Source: Neobacillus sp. SuZ13 (lineage in GTDB: Bacteria; Bacillota; Bacilli; Bacillales; Cytobacillaceae). From it: a stretch of 64,000 nt of DNA. The stretch covers positions 1,163,501 through 1,227,500 of the forward strand of contig NZ_CP126107.1 of assembly GCF_030123365.1 (NCBI RefSeq), read 5' to 3'. The notes below the pieces were generated by a model. The model did no database searches. It had not been told where the DNA came from and worked only from the letters and a program-made list of their open reading frames with translations. This document shows positions 7,475-16,886 of the stretch, piece after piece (position 1 is the first letter of the stretch; each line of letters begins with the position of its first letter). Both the position numbers and the translations under genes were made by a program.

Positions 7475-8182
7475 ATGATACATAATTATTTAGGTCAGAC
7501 CATGAGTTTTGAGATAGTTTATAAAAAACGTGAATCGTTGGGCATTACTATAGATGTTTATGGCAATGTTGAAGTCCAGGCCCCAAAAGGAACAACTGAT
7601 GAACGTGTACTTCAATTGATAGAGGAAAAATGGGATTGGATCCAGCAAAAATCGAAGGAAATGAAGGATAGACTTCTGGGGCAAAAAGTGAAGATCTATG
7701 ATCATGGAGAAATGTTCCTTTATTTAGGAAAAGAATACCCTATTAAGGTCACTCAAGATATAAATATCTTACAAGACTATGTAGTGTTTGAAGGGGATAT
7801 GTTAAAAATATATGTTAAACAACTAGAGGAAGCAAAAATAAAACAAGCATTAAAACGATTTTACTATCAAGAATGTAAACAGTTAGTAGAGCGGAGTATT
7901 CGTTTTTATCAAAAGAATTTTAAAACAAAACCACGGTCTATGCGTATTTCAGATAATAACAGCAATTGGGGAACCTGTGATTCCAGGCAGCAGTTAACCT
8001 TTAATTGGAAGTTGGCGATGGCACCACAGCAGGTGATTGACTATGTAGTTGTTCACGAAATGTGCCATATGGTCCATCTTAATCATGATCGTTCCTTTTG
8101 GCGCCTTGTTGGTAAAATACTACCCGATTATGAGGAGCGAGAGAACTGGCTGGCATTATCAAGTTGGAAAATGACTGTTTGA
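7475..8182 (+). CDS. YgjP-like (DUF45) zinc metallopeptidase
   Basis: 235 residues. The C-terminal third carries HEMCH (His-194, Glu-195, His-198) and a downstream His-204 in LNHDRSFW, then a PDYEERENWL ending. This is the WLM/SprT-related zinc-binding core of the YgjP family. The N-terminal part is a small beta-rich domain (FEIVYKKRESLGITIDVYGNVEVQAPKG) also seen in YgjP. The start at ATG 7475 has GCAGGTGA upstream. The physiological substrate is not known; E. coli YgjP is reported as a UTP diphosphatase, so the peptidase label is by fold only. Confidence 0.88.
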   Translation: MIHNYLGQTMSFEIVYKKRESLGITIDVYGNVEVQAPKGTTDERVLQLIEEKWDWIQQKSKEMKDRLLGQKVKIYDHGEMFLYLGKEYPIKVTQDINILQDYVVFEGDMLKIYVKQLEEAKIKQALKRFYYQECKQLVERSIRFYQKNFKTKPRSMRISDNNSNWGTCDSRQQLTFNWKLAMAPQQVIDYVVVHEMCHMVHLNHDRSFWRLVGKILPDYEERENWLALSSWKMTV

Positions 8183-8215
8183 ATATGAACACCAAATTTT
8201 AAAGGAGGATTATAG

Positions 8216-8713
8216 ATGGATAATAATGATATACTCATTCGATTGAGATATGCACTAGAGTTAAAAAATAAAGAGATGGCAGAAATATTTAAACTTGGCG
8301 GAGTGGAAGTAACCGTTCCTGAGGTGATAAAGGTTCTCACAAAATCAGACGATGAGGCTGAATATGACGAACAAATAAAATGTAATAACAGTATGTTCGA
8401 TTCATTTTTAAACGGTCTTATTATTTATAAAAGAGGCAAACAAGAGCCTAAACCAGGACAACCGGATACCCCTGAACCAACAATAAAGAAAACCGTAAAC
8501 GTTAATAATCTCCTGTTGAAGAAAGTAAAAATAGCGCTGGCATTAACGACTGATGATCTTCTCGAAATATTCGAAAGTGCAGGAATAACTGTAACTAAAG
8601 GTGAACTCGGTGCCTTATTAAGAAAAGAAGGACATAAGAATTATAAAGAGTGTGGGGATAAATTCGCTCGGAACTTTTTAAAAGGATTGGCATTAAAATA
8701 TAGGGAATCTTAA
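8216..8713 (+). CDS. DUF1456 / YehS-like protein
   Basis: 165 residues built from two copies of the DUF1456 helix repeat: residues about 1-70 ([21 protein letters not shown]...) and about 98-163 ([22 protein letters not shown]...), joined by a Lys/Pro-rich linker. Each repeat ends with a Phe-Leu-(Lys/Asn)-Gly-Leu helix. The start has AAAGGAGGATT before ATG 8216. The function of the family is unknown. It lies 33 bases after the metallopeptidase gene and 31 before selO, so the three may be co-transcribed. Confidence 0.88.
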   Translation: MDNNDILIRLRYALELKNKEMAEIFKLGGVEVTVPEVIKVLTKSDDEAEYDEQIKCNNSMFDSFLNGLIIYKRGKQEPKPGQPDTPEPTIKKTVNVNNLLLKKVKIALALTTDDLLEIFESAGITVTKGELGALLRKEGHKNYKECGDKFARNFLKGLALKYRES

Positions 8714-8744
8714 ATTACATACTAGAACAAGAAAGGGGGATACG

Positions 8745-10214
8745 ATGGCAACTGAAAAAACAGAAATTGGCTGGAACTTTGATAACAGTTATTCTCGGCT
8801 GCCTGACATATTTTTTACCAAGACTGAACCAACACCAGTACGGTCACCCGAGTTGATTGTTCTTAATCATTCACTCGCAAACTCATTAGGCTTGAACGAG
8901 CAGGCACTTGATAGCGAAGCTGGCATTGCCATGTTTGCGGGCAACCAGATACCAGAGGGAGCAATGCCGCTCGCCCAAGCATACGCAGGGCATCAATTTG
9001 GGCATTTCACGAAATTAGGAGACGGCCGGGCAATCTTACTTGGTGAACAAATTACGCCAAATGGTGAACGACTTGATATTCAACTCAAGGGTCCAGGAAG
9101 GACACCTTACTCTCGCGGAGGAGATGGTCGAGCGGCGCTCGGACCGATGCTGCGCGAATACATTATCAGCGAAGCCATGCATGCCCTTGGGATACCGACC
9201 ACCCGTAGTTTAGCAGTTGTGACAACAGGAGAGCCAGTATTCCGTGAAAGAACCTTGCCTGGTGCGATTTTGACACGTGTGGCCTCTAGCCATCTACGCG
9301 TCGGTACATTTCAATTTGCTGCGAAATGGGGAACGGTCGAAGAACTTCGGGATCTTGCTGACTATGCACTGAATCGCCACTATCCATATGTTGAAACAGA
9401 TGAGAATCGATATCTTACCTTGCTCCAGGAAGTGATTAAACGACAGGCAGCGTTAGTTGCGAAATGGCAACTAGTAGGCTTCATCCATGGTGTAATGAAT
9501 ACTGATAACATGACGATCAGTGGAGAAACAATCGATTATGGGCCTTGTGCATTCATGGATACGTATGACCCAGCAACAGTATTTAGTTCCATTGATACTC
9601 AAGGCCGCTATGCTTATGGCAATCAGCCGTATATTGCTGGTTGGAATCTCGCCCGATTTGCAGAGACCCTTCTGCCGCTTATCCATAAAAATCAGGAAGA
9701 GGCTGTAAAACTGGCACAGGATGAGATTTCAAAATATATGGATTTGTATCAAAGCAATTGGCTTTCTGGGATGAGAGCAAAACTGGGGATATTTAACGAA
9801 GAAAAGCAGGATGAATCCCTTGTCCATAATCTCCTCGGTATTATGGAGAAGCATCAGGCAGATTATACTAATACTTTCCGCGCCTTAGCAATTGAAAGAC
9901 CCGATGAAACGCACTTGGTGCAGACACCGGAATTTAAAGAGTGGTTTCAGCAATGGCAGGCACGACTTGGCAGACAACAGGAATCAATTGTTGATTCTCA
10001 TCAGTTAATGCGTAGCAGTAATCCTGCGGTAATACCACGTAATCACCGGGTGGAGGCTGCACTCGATGCTGCCGTGGATCAAGAAGACTACAGTGTAATG
10101 GAGCGGTTGCTAGATGTCCTTTCAAACCCATACGCTCACTCCCCTGCACAAGCTGAATACTGTAAACTTCCGGAAAAAGCAAACCAGCCTTACCGAACCT
10201 ATTGTGGTACTTAA
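8745..10214 (+). CDS. selO: SelO/YdiU protein adenylyltransferase (pseudokinase)
   Basis: SelO-family pseudokinases bind ATP upside-down and transfer AMP to Ser/Thr/Tyr of target proteins, with a role in redox stress. The 489-residue protein has [22 protein letters not shown], the [26 protein letters not shown] segment and [21 protein letters not shown] (the pseudokinase metal-binding Asn/Asp region). It ends in the family terminus Tyr-Arg-Thr-Tyr-Cys-Gly-Thr, so it is full length. Bacterial members lack the selenocysteine and end in CGT, as here. The start at ATG 8745 has AAGGGGG upstream. Confidence 0.95.
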   Translation: MATEKTEIGWNFDNSYSRLPDIFFTKTEPTPVRSPELIVLNHSLANSLGLNEQALDSEAGIAMFAGNQIPEGAMPLAQAYAGHQFGHFTKLGDGRAILLGEQITPNGERLDIQLKGPGRTPYSRGGDGRAALGPMLREYIISEAMHALGIPTTRSLAVVTTGEPVFRERTLPGAILTRVASSHLRVGTFQFAAKWGTVEELRDLADYALNRHYPYVETDENRYLTLLQEVIKRQAALVAKWQLVGFIHGVMNTDNMTISGETIDYGPCAFMDTYDPATVFSSIDTQGRYAYGNQPYIAGWNLARFAETLLPLIHKNQEEAVKLAQDEISKYMDLYQSNWLSGMRAKLGIFNEEKQDESLVHNLLGIMEKHQADYTNTFRALAIERPDETHLVQTPEFKEWFQQWQARLGRQQESIVDSHQLMRSSNPAVIPRNHRVEAALDAAVDQEDYSVMERLLDVLSNPYAHSPAQAEYCKLPEKANQPYRTYCGT

Positions 10215-10243
10215 GCAATCGTGTAATTTACTAGAAGTACAAG

Positions 10244-10280
10244 ATAATGCTATCCTTTATATGGATAGCATTATTTTTTT
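10244..10280 (+). terminator. Rho-independent terminator after selO
   Basis: A 12-bp perfect stem, ATAATGCTATCC (10244-10255) with GGATAGCATTAT (10263-10274), a 7-base loop and six T residues. Confidence 0.9.
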
Positions 10281-10301
10281 AATGAAGACGGGGGTGGTTT
10301 C

Positions 10302-10571
10302 GTGTTTATATTAACTGAAAATGCAAAAACTGAATTACAAGATAGATTAACGTTAGCCGGCTCAAAACAATTGATTCGGCTGCAAATGCGGAAAAGTTGT
10401 TTTATGAAAGTAAAAGTGACGTTGGAAGAAACAATTCAGTCTAGCGATACAGAAATTACTAAGGATGAGCTCCATTTTATCATTGACAATGCTGAGTGCC
10501 ATTATTTCAATCATAAAACATTAGATTTTATCCCGGATACAACTGGTTTTAAACAATTTGATATTCTGTAA
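10302..10571 (+). CDS. HesB/IscA-like (iron-sulfur biogenesis fold) small protein
   Basis: 89 residues with a GTG start at 10302 and GGGGGTGG upstream. The shape fits HesB-like proteins of Bacillaceae: an N-terminal helix (ILTENAKTELQDRL), central beta strands, and a C-terminal ECHYFNHKTLDFIPDTTGFKQFDI segment like the end of the fold. The paired C-terminal cysteines of true A-type iron-sulfur carriers are absent; only Cys-34 and Cys-66 or so occur. A scaffold or carrier role is therefore doubtful. It stands alone between two terminators. Confidence 0.6.
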   Translation: MFILTENAKTELQDRLTLAGSKQLIRLQMRKSCFMKVKVTLEETIQSSDTEITKDELHFIIDNAECHYFNHKTLDFIPDTTGFKQFDIL

Positions 10572-10572
10572 A

Positions 10573-10611
10573 AAGAAGCCTGATTTCTATTAGAAATCAG
10601 GCTTCTTTTTT
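10573..10611 (+). terminator. Strong terminator after the HesB-like gene
   Basis: GAAGCCTGATTTC (10575-10587) pairs perfectly with GAAATCAGGCTTC (10593-10605), followed by a run of T. A matching A-run upstream may make it bidirectional. Confidence 0.92.
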
Positions 10612-10749
10612 GAATATTATCAAAGGTAAATTAAACTATTTAACTAAATTATCTAAAAGATTGACAGAATAATGAACGAGAGTTACTATTAAATTGTCCT
10701 TAAGGAATGCGAACGCCATTCGATAATGTCGAACAAAAGGAGGATGGTT

Positions 10750-11526
10750 GTGTCAGAACGTTTAATTCAATCTGTTGAAAGAGCTGCTGATATCCTTGAA
10801 TTATTTTTGGTAACTAAACCAGAACTAAGTATCAAAGAGATTAGTGAGCATTTGAATTTATCAAAAAGTACAGTCCACGGCATCATCAAGACCTTAGAAC
10901 ATAGAGGGTATCTTCAACAAAATCCTGAAGATTTAAAGTATAAGCCGGGGATCAAACTTTTTGAGCTTGGCAATTATGTCGGGAAAAATCTTGATATTGC
11001 GAAAGTTGCAAAGCCGATTATCAGAAAGTTAGTCGATGAACTAAATGAAACCGTTCACTTAGTTTCCTTACAGCGAGATGAAATTATTTACATTGAAAAA
11101 GTAGAAGGACAAAGTGCCCTCACTATTTATTCGCATATTGGGAAAAGAGCTCCCTTTCATAGTACTGGGGTAGGTAAGTCAATCCTTGCTCATTTAAATG
11201 AAAATGAGGTAAATAGAATCTTATCATCAATCACTTTGGAATCGTTTACGAAACACACGATGACAAATATTGAGGAGATTAAAGAACAGTTACATGGCAT
11301 TCGTGAGCAAGGTTACGCGGTGGATGATGAGGAAATTGAGTTAGGTTTGAAATGTATTGCTGCTCCGATTTTCAACCATCAGGGAAATGTAATCGCTTCT
11401 ATTAGCTGTGCTGCACCTAAAATGAGGCTAGATGAAAATAAGCTACCACAAGTAATAGCTGGAATTACACGGGCTGCAGCTGAGATTTCAAGTTGTTTAG
11501 GTTATCAAGGTAAAAGCATCTTATAG
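10750..11526 (+). CDS. IclR-family transcriptional regulator of the mhpFE-permease module
   Basis: About 258 residues. The N-terminal winged helix-turn-helix (LSIKEISEHLNLSKSTVHGIIKTLEHRGYL) is followed by the IclR effector-binding domain with AKPIIRKLVDELNETVHL, HSTGVGKSILAHL, GYAVDDEEIELGLKCIAAPIF and a final Arg-Ala-Ala-Ala-Glu-Ile-Ser helix. The GTG at 10750 is chosen because AAGGAGG (10737-10743) lies 6 bases upstream; an in-frame ATG at 10726 precedes that site. It leads the aldehyde dehydrogenase, aldolase and permease genes on the same strand and is probably their local regulator, sensing a pathway acid (inference). Confidence 0.9.
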   Translation: MSERLIQSVERAADILELFLVTKPELSIKEISEHLNLSKSTVHGIIKTLEHRGYLQQNPEDLKYKPGIKLFELGNYVGKNLDIAKVAKPIIRKLVDELNETVHLVSLQRDEIIYIEKVEGQSALTIYSHIGKRAPFHSTGVGKSILAHLNENEVNRILSSITLESFTKHTMTNIEEIKEQLHGIREQGYAVDDEEIELGLKCIAAPIFNHQGNVIASISCAAPKMRLDENKLPQVIAGITRAAAEISSCLGYQGKSIL

Positions 11527-11577
11527 AAAAGCTAGATAGAAACAATCAATACAATATTTTTTAGGAGGAGAATTAAT

Positions 11578-12465
11578 TTGTCAAAAGTAAAAGTTGCCGT
11601 TCTTGGCTCAGGGAACATTGGTACTGATTTAATGATTAAACTTGGACGCTCGGAATTATTAGAATTAACAGCAGTAATTGGAATTGATCCGCAATCAGAC
11701 GGGTTACGCCGTGCAAGAGAGTTAGGTTATGCAGGGGTTGATACAGGAATTGATGGATTCCTTGCAGACCCAACCATAGAAGCTGATATCGTATTTGATG
11801 CAACTTCAGCCAAAGCGCATCTCTACAATGCAAAGGTATTAAAAGAAGCAGGTATAAAAGTCATTGATATGACTCCTGCTGCTGTTGGCCCATATGTATG
11901 TGCTGCTGTTAATATTGATGAACATTTAGACAAAGATAATATCAATTTGATTACTTGTGGTGGTCAGGCGACCATTCCAATGGTCCATGCAGTAAACCGC
12001 GTAGCTCCTGTAGAATACGCAGAAATTGTTGCGACCATTGCAAGCTTGAGTGCTGGCCCTGGAACACGTGCCAATATCGATGAATTTACGGAAACAACTT
12101 CTCGTGCGATTGCAGAAGTTGGTGGTGCCAAAAAAGGGAAGGCGATCATGATTTTAAACCCTGCAGAACCGCCAATTATGATGCGTGATACTGTTTATAC
12201 CCTTGTAGAAGAAGGAAAAATGGATGAGGAGGCAATTAGAAAATCTATTGCTGAAATGGAAAAAGTAGTTCAAGCATATGTTCCAGGTTACCGACTTCGT
12301 ACGGAACCTATTTTTGAAGGAAATAAGGTAACCATCTTCCTAGAGGTTGAAGGTGCTGGAGATTACTTGCCTGTATATGCAGGAAATTTAGATATCATGA
12401 CATCAGCTGGAGTAAAAATTGCTGAAGCATTTGCCAAAAAACTATTAACGAAAGAAACAGTTTGA
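11578..12465 (+). CDS. mhpF: Acetaldehyde dehydrogenase (acylating)
   Basis: Converts acetaldehyde or another short aldehyde plus CoA and NAD+ into acyl-CoA, normally channelled from the aldolase partner. The 295-residue protein has the Rossmann motif GSGNIGTD near residues 10-17, the catalytic-cysteine segment [16 protein letters not shown] (Cys near 125) and [20 protein letters not shown], all hallmarks of MhpF/DmpF. The start is TTG 11578 with AGGAGGAG upstream. The stop lies 23 bases before mhpE. No other meta-cleavage genes are nearby. Confidence 0.95.
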   Translation: MSKVKVAVLGSGNIGTDLMIKLGRSELLELTAVIGIDPQSDGLRRARELGYAGVDTGIDGFLADPTIEADIVFDATSAKAHLYNAKVLKEAGIKVIDMTPAAVGPYVCAAVNIDEHLDKDNINLITCGGQATIPMVHAVNRVAPVEYAEIVATIASLSAGPGTRANIDEFTETTSRAIAEVGGAKKGKAIMILNPAEPPIMMRDTVYTLVEEGKMDEEAIRKSIAEMEKVVQAYVPGYRLRTEPIFEGNKVTIFLEVEGAGDYLPVYAGNLDIMTSAGVKIAEAFAKKLLTKETV

Positions 12466-12488
12466 GCTGTAGAAAGGGGTAAATAATA

Positions 12489-13514
12489 ATGACAAATGAA
12501 AAAGATATTCTTATCACTGAGGTAGCCTTGCGCGATGGGAGCCATGCTATTAATCATCAATATACAGTTGATCAAGTACTTAAAATTGCAAAAGCATTAA
12601 ATGATGCTAACGTCCCTTATATCGAAGTATCTCATGGCGATGGTTTAGCAGGATCTTCGTTACAATATGGACTATCACGCACAAACGAAATGGAATTAAT
12701 CGAAGCAGCAGTATCTGTTGCAGATAAATCCAAAATTGCTGTTCTTCTATTACCAGGAATCGGTACCCTGCATGAATTAAAAGAAGCAGCAAATTTAGGA
12801 GCTAAAATGGCACGTATTGCAACACATGTTACAGAAGCCGATGTAGCACCTCAACATATTGCCTATGCCAAAGAACTAGGGATGGAAACAGTTGGATTCT
12901 TAATGATGAACCATATGGCACCTGTTGCTAAATTAGTAGAACAAGCAAAACTAATGGAAAGCTATGGAGCAGACACTGTTTATGTGGTTGACTCTGCAGG
13001 TTACTTACTTCCTGACCAAGTCCGCGAACGGATTCGTGCTCTTAAACAATCGATTTGTGTTAATGTTGGTTTCCATGGTCATAACAATCTTTCACTTGCG
13101 ATGGCTAACACAATTGCTGCGATTGAAGAAGGAGCTACTCGAATTGATGGCAGTGTTCGCTGCTTAGGTGCTGGAGCCGGTAATACACAAACAGAAGTAC
13201 TAGTTGCAGTTTGTGAACGGATGGGAATTAAAACTGGGGTAGATTTGTATAAAATGATGGACTTGGCTGAAGATATTGTGGCTCCAATTCTCCAAGTACC
13301 ACAGGAAATTACAAAAGACAGCTTAACTCTAGGATATGCAGGTGTATACTCAAGCTTTGCACTTCACGCAAAACGTGCTGCTGCAAAATTTGGTGTTGAT
13401 TCACGTGATATTTTAATTGAATTAGGTAAGCGTAAAGTAGTTGGCGGTCAAGAGGATATGATCGTTGAAGTGGCAGCAGAAATTGCTAAAAATAAAAAAA
13501 CAGTTTTAGCATAA
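12489..13514 (+). CDS. mhpE: 4-hydroxy-2-oxovalerate (4-hydroxy-2-oxoacid) aldolase
   Basis: Class II metal-dependent aldolase that splits 4-hydroxy-2-oxopentanoate (or homologues) into pyruvate and an aldehyde that passes to MhpF. The 341-residue TIM barrel begins with the LRDGSHAINHQYT motif (catalytic Arg and metal-binding Asp) and contains GFHGHNNLSLAMANT, whose His pair binds the metal, then RIDGSVRCLGAGAGNTQTE. The C-terminal part is the DmpG communication domain. The start at ATG 12489 follows GAAAGGGG. Gene order and spacing support co-translation with mhpF. Confidence 0.95.
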   Translation: MTNEKDILITEVALRDGSHAINHQYTVDQVLKIAKALNDANVPYIEVSHGDGLAGSSLQYGLSRTNEMELIEAAVSVADKSKIAVLLLPGIGTLHELKEAANLGAKMARIATHVTEADVAPQHIAYAKELGMETVGFLMMNHMAPVAKLVEQAKLMESYGADTVYVVDSAGYLLPDQVRERIRALKQSICVNVGFHGHNNLSLAMANTIAAIEEGATRIDGSVRCLGAGAGNTQTEVLVAVCERMGIKTGVDLYKMMDLAEDIVAPILQVPQEITKDSLTLGYAGVYSSFALHAKRAAAKFGVDSRDILIELGKRKVVGGQEDMIVEVAAEIAKNKKTVLA

Positions 13515-13625
13515 AATTTACGGCTCACTACAAAGAGATTAATAGAATAGAGTTTTTGGAGGAGGGACAGTAGTCCCCTTCCATCAACTATCGTATATCG
13601 TAATCTTTTTTATTTTTACAGCAGG

Positions 13626-13639
13626 TGTAAGCGTTTAAA
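13626..13639. promoter_or_regulatory. Candidate CcpA (cre) site before the GntP-type permease gene
   Basis: TGTAAGCGTTTAAA matches the cre consensus TGNNARCGNWWWCA at all but one position (A for C near the end). It lies about 75 bases before the permease start in the 200-base gap after mhpE. Carbon-catabolite control of the permease would be expected for an accessory carbon source. Confidence 0.45.
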
Positions 13640-13714
13640 CCTAAAAGAAGAGATAGACCTGCCTTAATTTCATCTTAGTTGAAATTAACATCCTAGGATT
13701 AGAGGAGAAATTGT

Positions 13715-15121
13715 ATGGAATTAGTAATTATATTATTAGCACTCGGAATGTTAATGTTTATCGCATACCGAGGATTTTCAGTTATTATGTTTGCGCCGTT
13801 ATGTGCGTTATTCGCGGTACTCTTAACAGATCCAGATTGGGTACTCCCGTTTTTCTCTAATGTGTTTATGGGAAAAATGGTAGAATATATTAAACTTTAT
13901 TTTCCAATCTTCCTATTGGGAGCTATTTTTGGAAAAGTTGTAGAAATGTCTGGACTAGCCCGTTCCATTGCTTCTACATTAATTCAATTAGTGGGACGTA
14001 AACGGGCAATGTTAGTCATCGTTTTATTGTGTGCGATTTTAACATACAGCGGTATTAGTTTAGTCGTAGTTGCTTTTGCTGTATACCCATTTGCTGCAAA
14101 CTTGTTTAGACAATCTAATATTCCTAAGCGGTTAATTCCAGGAACGATTGCATTAGGTTCATTTACCTTTACGATGGACGCACTTCCAGGTTCTCCACAA
14201 GTGCAAAACGTTATCCCAACTACATTTTTCAAAACCAATCTTTATGCTGCTCCTACGCTAGGGATTATTGGTGCCATTTTTATCTTCGTGATTGGTATGT
14301 TGTATCTAAACTCTCGTCGTAAAAAGGCAGAAATAGCCGGCGAAGATTATTATAGCTTTGGCACAATAAAAGAAAAACAAATCGACATTGATTTGGATCA
14401 AAATGAAAGTATTGGACGTAAAATCTTGGCATTTGTGCCAGTTGTGCTTGTTGGTGTGTTAAATAAAGTGTTAACTACTTTCATTCCAAAATGGTATCCT
14501 AATGGATTTGATTTTTCAAAAATCGGCTTAAATTTTCCGAACATTGAAACACCTCAAGTTGTCGGCATTTGGTCAGTTGAAATTGCTCTTATTTTTGGTA
14601 TTCTTACCACTATTTTATATAACCGTAAACCGATTATGATGAACTTCAAAGATGGCATGAATGTAGGTATTGCTGGTGCATTATTAGCCATCATGAACTC
14701 TGCAACAGAATATGGATTCGGTGCCGTAATTTCAAACCTTCCTGGTTTTACAATTGCAAGAGATGGAATCGCTAAATTATTTACAAATCCATTATTAAAT
14801 GGGGCAGTTACGACCAATGTTTTATCTGCCATTTCTGGATCCGCTTCGGCTGGTATCGCCATCTCGCTTGGAATTATGGCAGATAAATATATTGAACTAG
14901 CAACCCAATTTGGAATTCCACTTGAAGTAATGCACCGTGTCATTTCCATGGCTTCTGGCGGTATGGACACACTTCCACATAATGGTGCTGTTATTACCTT
15001 GCTTGCAATTACAGGATTAACACATAAGCAATCCTATCGTGATATTTTTGCTGTCACTATTATTAAAACAATCGCAGCCTTCTTCATTATTGCTGTATAT
15101 TTAGTAACTGGAATTGTTTAA
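13715..15121 (+). CDS. GntP-family organic acid permease
   Basis: 468-residue membrane protein with about 12 hydrophobic segments. Family features include the N-terminal AYRGFSVIMFAPLCALFAVLLTDP region, FGKVVEMSGLARSIA, and the C-terminal SASAGIAISLGIMADKY and MASGGMDTLPHNGAVITLL motifs characteristic of GntP/CitMHS-like H+ symporters for gluconate and related hydroxyacids. The start at ATG 13715 has AGAGGAGA upstream. Placement behind iclR-mhpF-mhpE suggests import of a hydroxy- or oxo-acid that the aldolase can use directly or after one step. The actual substrate is unknown. Confidence 0.88.
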   Translation: MELVIILLALGMLMFIAYRGFSVIMFAPLCALFAVLLTDPDWVLPFFSNVFMGKMVEYIKLYFPIFLLGAIFGKVVEMSGLARSIASTLIQLVGRKRAMLVIVLLCAILTYSGISLVVVAFAVYPFAANLFRQSNIPKRLIPGTIALGSFTFTMDALPGSPQVQNVIPTTFFKTNLYAAPTLGIIGAIFIFVIGMLYLNSRRKKAEIAGEDYYSFGTIKEKQIDIDLDQNESIGRKILAFVPVVLVGVLNKVLTTFIPKWYPNGFDFSKIGLNFPNIETPQVVGIWSVEIALIFGILTTILYNRKPIMMNFKDGMNVGIAGALLAIMNSATEYGFGAVISNLPGFTIARDGIAKLFTNPLLNGAVTTNVLSAISGSASAGIAISLGIMADKYIELATQFGIPLEVMHRVISMASGGMDTLPHNGAVITLLAITGLTHKQSYRDIFAVTIIKTIAAFFIIAVYLVTGIV

Positions 15122-15200
15122 TATATTAATTATTAAAGATGAAGGTAATGCACTTGGTAATCGACTGGGCATTTTAGAATATATATAAGTATAGACCCGA

Positions 15201-15240
15201 AGACCCGACTGTAATGGAGCAGTCGGGTCTTGTGAATTTA
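15201..15240 (+). terminator. GC-rich hairpin after the permease gene
   Basis: AGACCCGACTG (15201-15211) pairs with CAGTCGGGTCT (15220-15230) around an 8-base loop. The downstream tract is only moderately T-rich (TGTGAATTTA), so termination is likely but not certain. Confidence 0.65.
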
Positions 15241-15384
15241 TATCAAAATAAAAACTGTAAATCTCACAAAAATTATAAACAGTAATATTTCTCTAAATTA
15301 ATAGCAATACCAAATATTCCTTTGTTTCAAGAATATACTATAAACATAGAGAGCATTGAATTAGCTTATCTTTTGGAGGAGTAT

Positions 15385-16833
15385 ATGAAAAAATACAGTT
15401 TTCTTGGACCTTTGATGGCTGTGGCAGTCCCATATTTGATTTTTGAAGCCTTTCATTTAGGGTTATTTAAGGATTTGAATATCCCTTTGCCGAGAGGACA
15501 CTTTTATATTGTTAGCCTGGTGTCCATTCTAGCCAGTATCATTGCAATTTCCGTGGGGGTGGCGGGACGAAGGATCCGGAATATTAAAATAAGTTTTCTA
15601 TCATTATCATTTTTATCACTTGGGTTAATGTTCTCGATTCATGGACTTTCTACTCCTAATTTTATCCTTGGCGTAACCCATTTGCCTGGAATCGCAGCCC
15701 AATTAAGTATATTCCTAGCTACCATCTGGACTTATTTATCTTCCATACCCTCAGACCATCCAATCGTTGCGTTTTTTTCAAAAGTGCAGCGGTACCTCCT
15801 GCCTTTATGGACAGTTACTTTAATATTTGTTTGTCTAATATTAATGATAAACCAACGTCTCGTTCATTTTCTTCCATTAAATGCAAAATCGTTAAATCCC
15901 ATTTTGACTAGTGTAACTATGTTATTAAATGGCGTAACCATGTTCCACTATTATCAATCCTACAGGTTTACAAGATTTCCCTTGCAACTTGCGATTGTTT
16001 ATAGCTCAGGCTGGTTATTGGTCTCTCAACTGATTATGGTCAGAGGGGTATTATGGAGTGTTAGTTGGTGGATTTATCATTTTTTATTACTTGCAGCCAT
16101 GATTGTCATGATCATCGGTTTAGTGAAACAGTATGCAGTAAAAGGAACATTAGCTGAGTCAATCCGATCCTTGTTTACAAACGACCCATTTGAAAGAATA
16201 ACTAACAGCATGGGTGCTAGTGTCAAGGTTCTAGTGACGGCTACAGAAAAAAAAGACACTTACACAGCTGGGCATACCTTCAGGGTGACAATGTATGCAT
16301 TGAAACTTGCCGAAGAACTTGAATTGAAACCTGAACAACTACGTGCCATTGTTCAAGGGGGACTCCTTCATGATGTAGGTAAAATTAGTGTTCCTGATTC
16401 AGTTCTAAATAAACCGGGCAAGTTGCAGCCTGAAGAAAGAGCTCTCATTGAAAAGCATTCTGTCGATGGTTACGAAATGTGCAAAGAACTAGGCATTATG
16501 AAAGAAGAATTGGGTATTATCAGGTCACACCATGAAAAATGGGATGGAAGCGGGTATCCAGATGGATTAAAAGGGACAGACATTCCATTTTTCGCAAGGA
16601 TAACGGCGGTTGCCGACGTGTATGATGCACTGACTTCTGAACGTTCTTATCGGAAGGCATGGGCTCATAGTGAAGCTATGAAGTATATTAAAGAAAACAA
16701 AGGGACCCATTTTGACCCTCAATGTGTAGACGCATGGGAGCGGCTCTGTATCCGTAATCCATCCGTTTATCAATATCCAGCCCAGGCTATTAAAGACCAG
16801 CCAACCATTAGGAAAATTTCTTCAATCAAATGA
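15385..16833 (+). CDS. Membrane-anchored HD-GYP domain protein (probable cyclic-di-GMP phosphodiesterase)
   Basis: 482 residues from ATG 15385, chosen for GGAGGA 5 bases upstream (an ATG at 15322 has none). About seven hydrophobic segments fill residues 1-250. An HD-GYP domain follows from about 280 to 450, with HTFRVT, LLHDVGK (His-329, Asp-330), SHHEKWDGSGYPDGLKG (the GYP signature at 388-397) and AVADVYDALTSERSYR. HD-GYP enzymes hydrolyse cyclic-di-GMP; the membrane part probably senses an unknown signal. The gene is monocistronic, ending in a shared terminator. A GGDEF protein lies about 6 kb away. Confidence 0.9.
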   Translation: MKKYSFLGPLMAVAVPYLIFEAFHLGLFKDLNIPLPRGHFYIVSLVSILASIIAISVGVAGRRIRNIKISFLSLSFLSLGLMFSIHGLSTPNFILGVTHLPGIAAQLSIFLATIWTYLSSIPSDHPIVAFFSKVQRYLLPLWTVTLIFVCLILMINQRLVHFLPLNAKSLNPILTSVTMLLNGVTMFHYYQSYRFTRFPLQLAIVYSSGWLLVSQLIMVRGVLWSVSWWIYHFLLLAAMIVMIIGLVKQYAVKGTLAESIRSLFTNDPFERITNSMGASVKVLVTATEKKDTYTAGHTFRVTMYALKLAEELELKPEQLRAIVQGGLLHDVGKISVPDSVLNKPGKLQPEERALIEKHSVDGYEMCKELGIMKEELGIIRSHHEKWDGSGYPDGLKGTDIPFFARITAVADVYDALTSERSYRKAWAHSEAMKYIKENKGTHFDPQCVDAWERLCIRNPSVYQYPAQAIKDQPTIRKISSIK

Positions 16834-16840
16834 AAATAGT

Positions 16841-16878
16841 ACAAAAAACAACACTGGAACATGAGTGTTGTTTTTTGT
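16841..16878. terminator. Bidirectional terminator between convergent HD-GYP and ohrR-like genes
   Basis: ACAAAAAACAACACT (16841-16855) pairs with AGTGTTGTTTTTTGT (16864-16878) around an 8-base loop. A and T runs on both sides allow termination in both directions. Confidence 0.88.
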
Positions 16879-16886
16879 ATGTGGAT

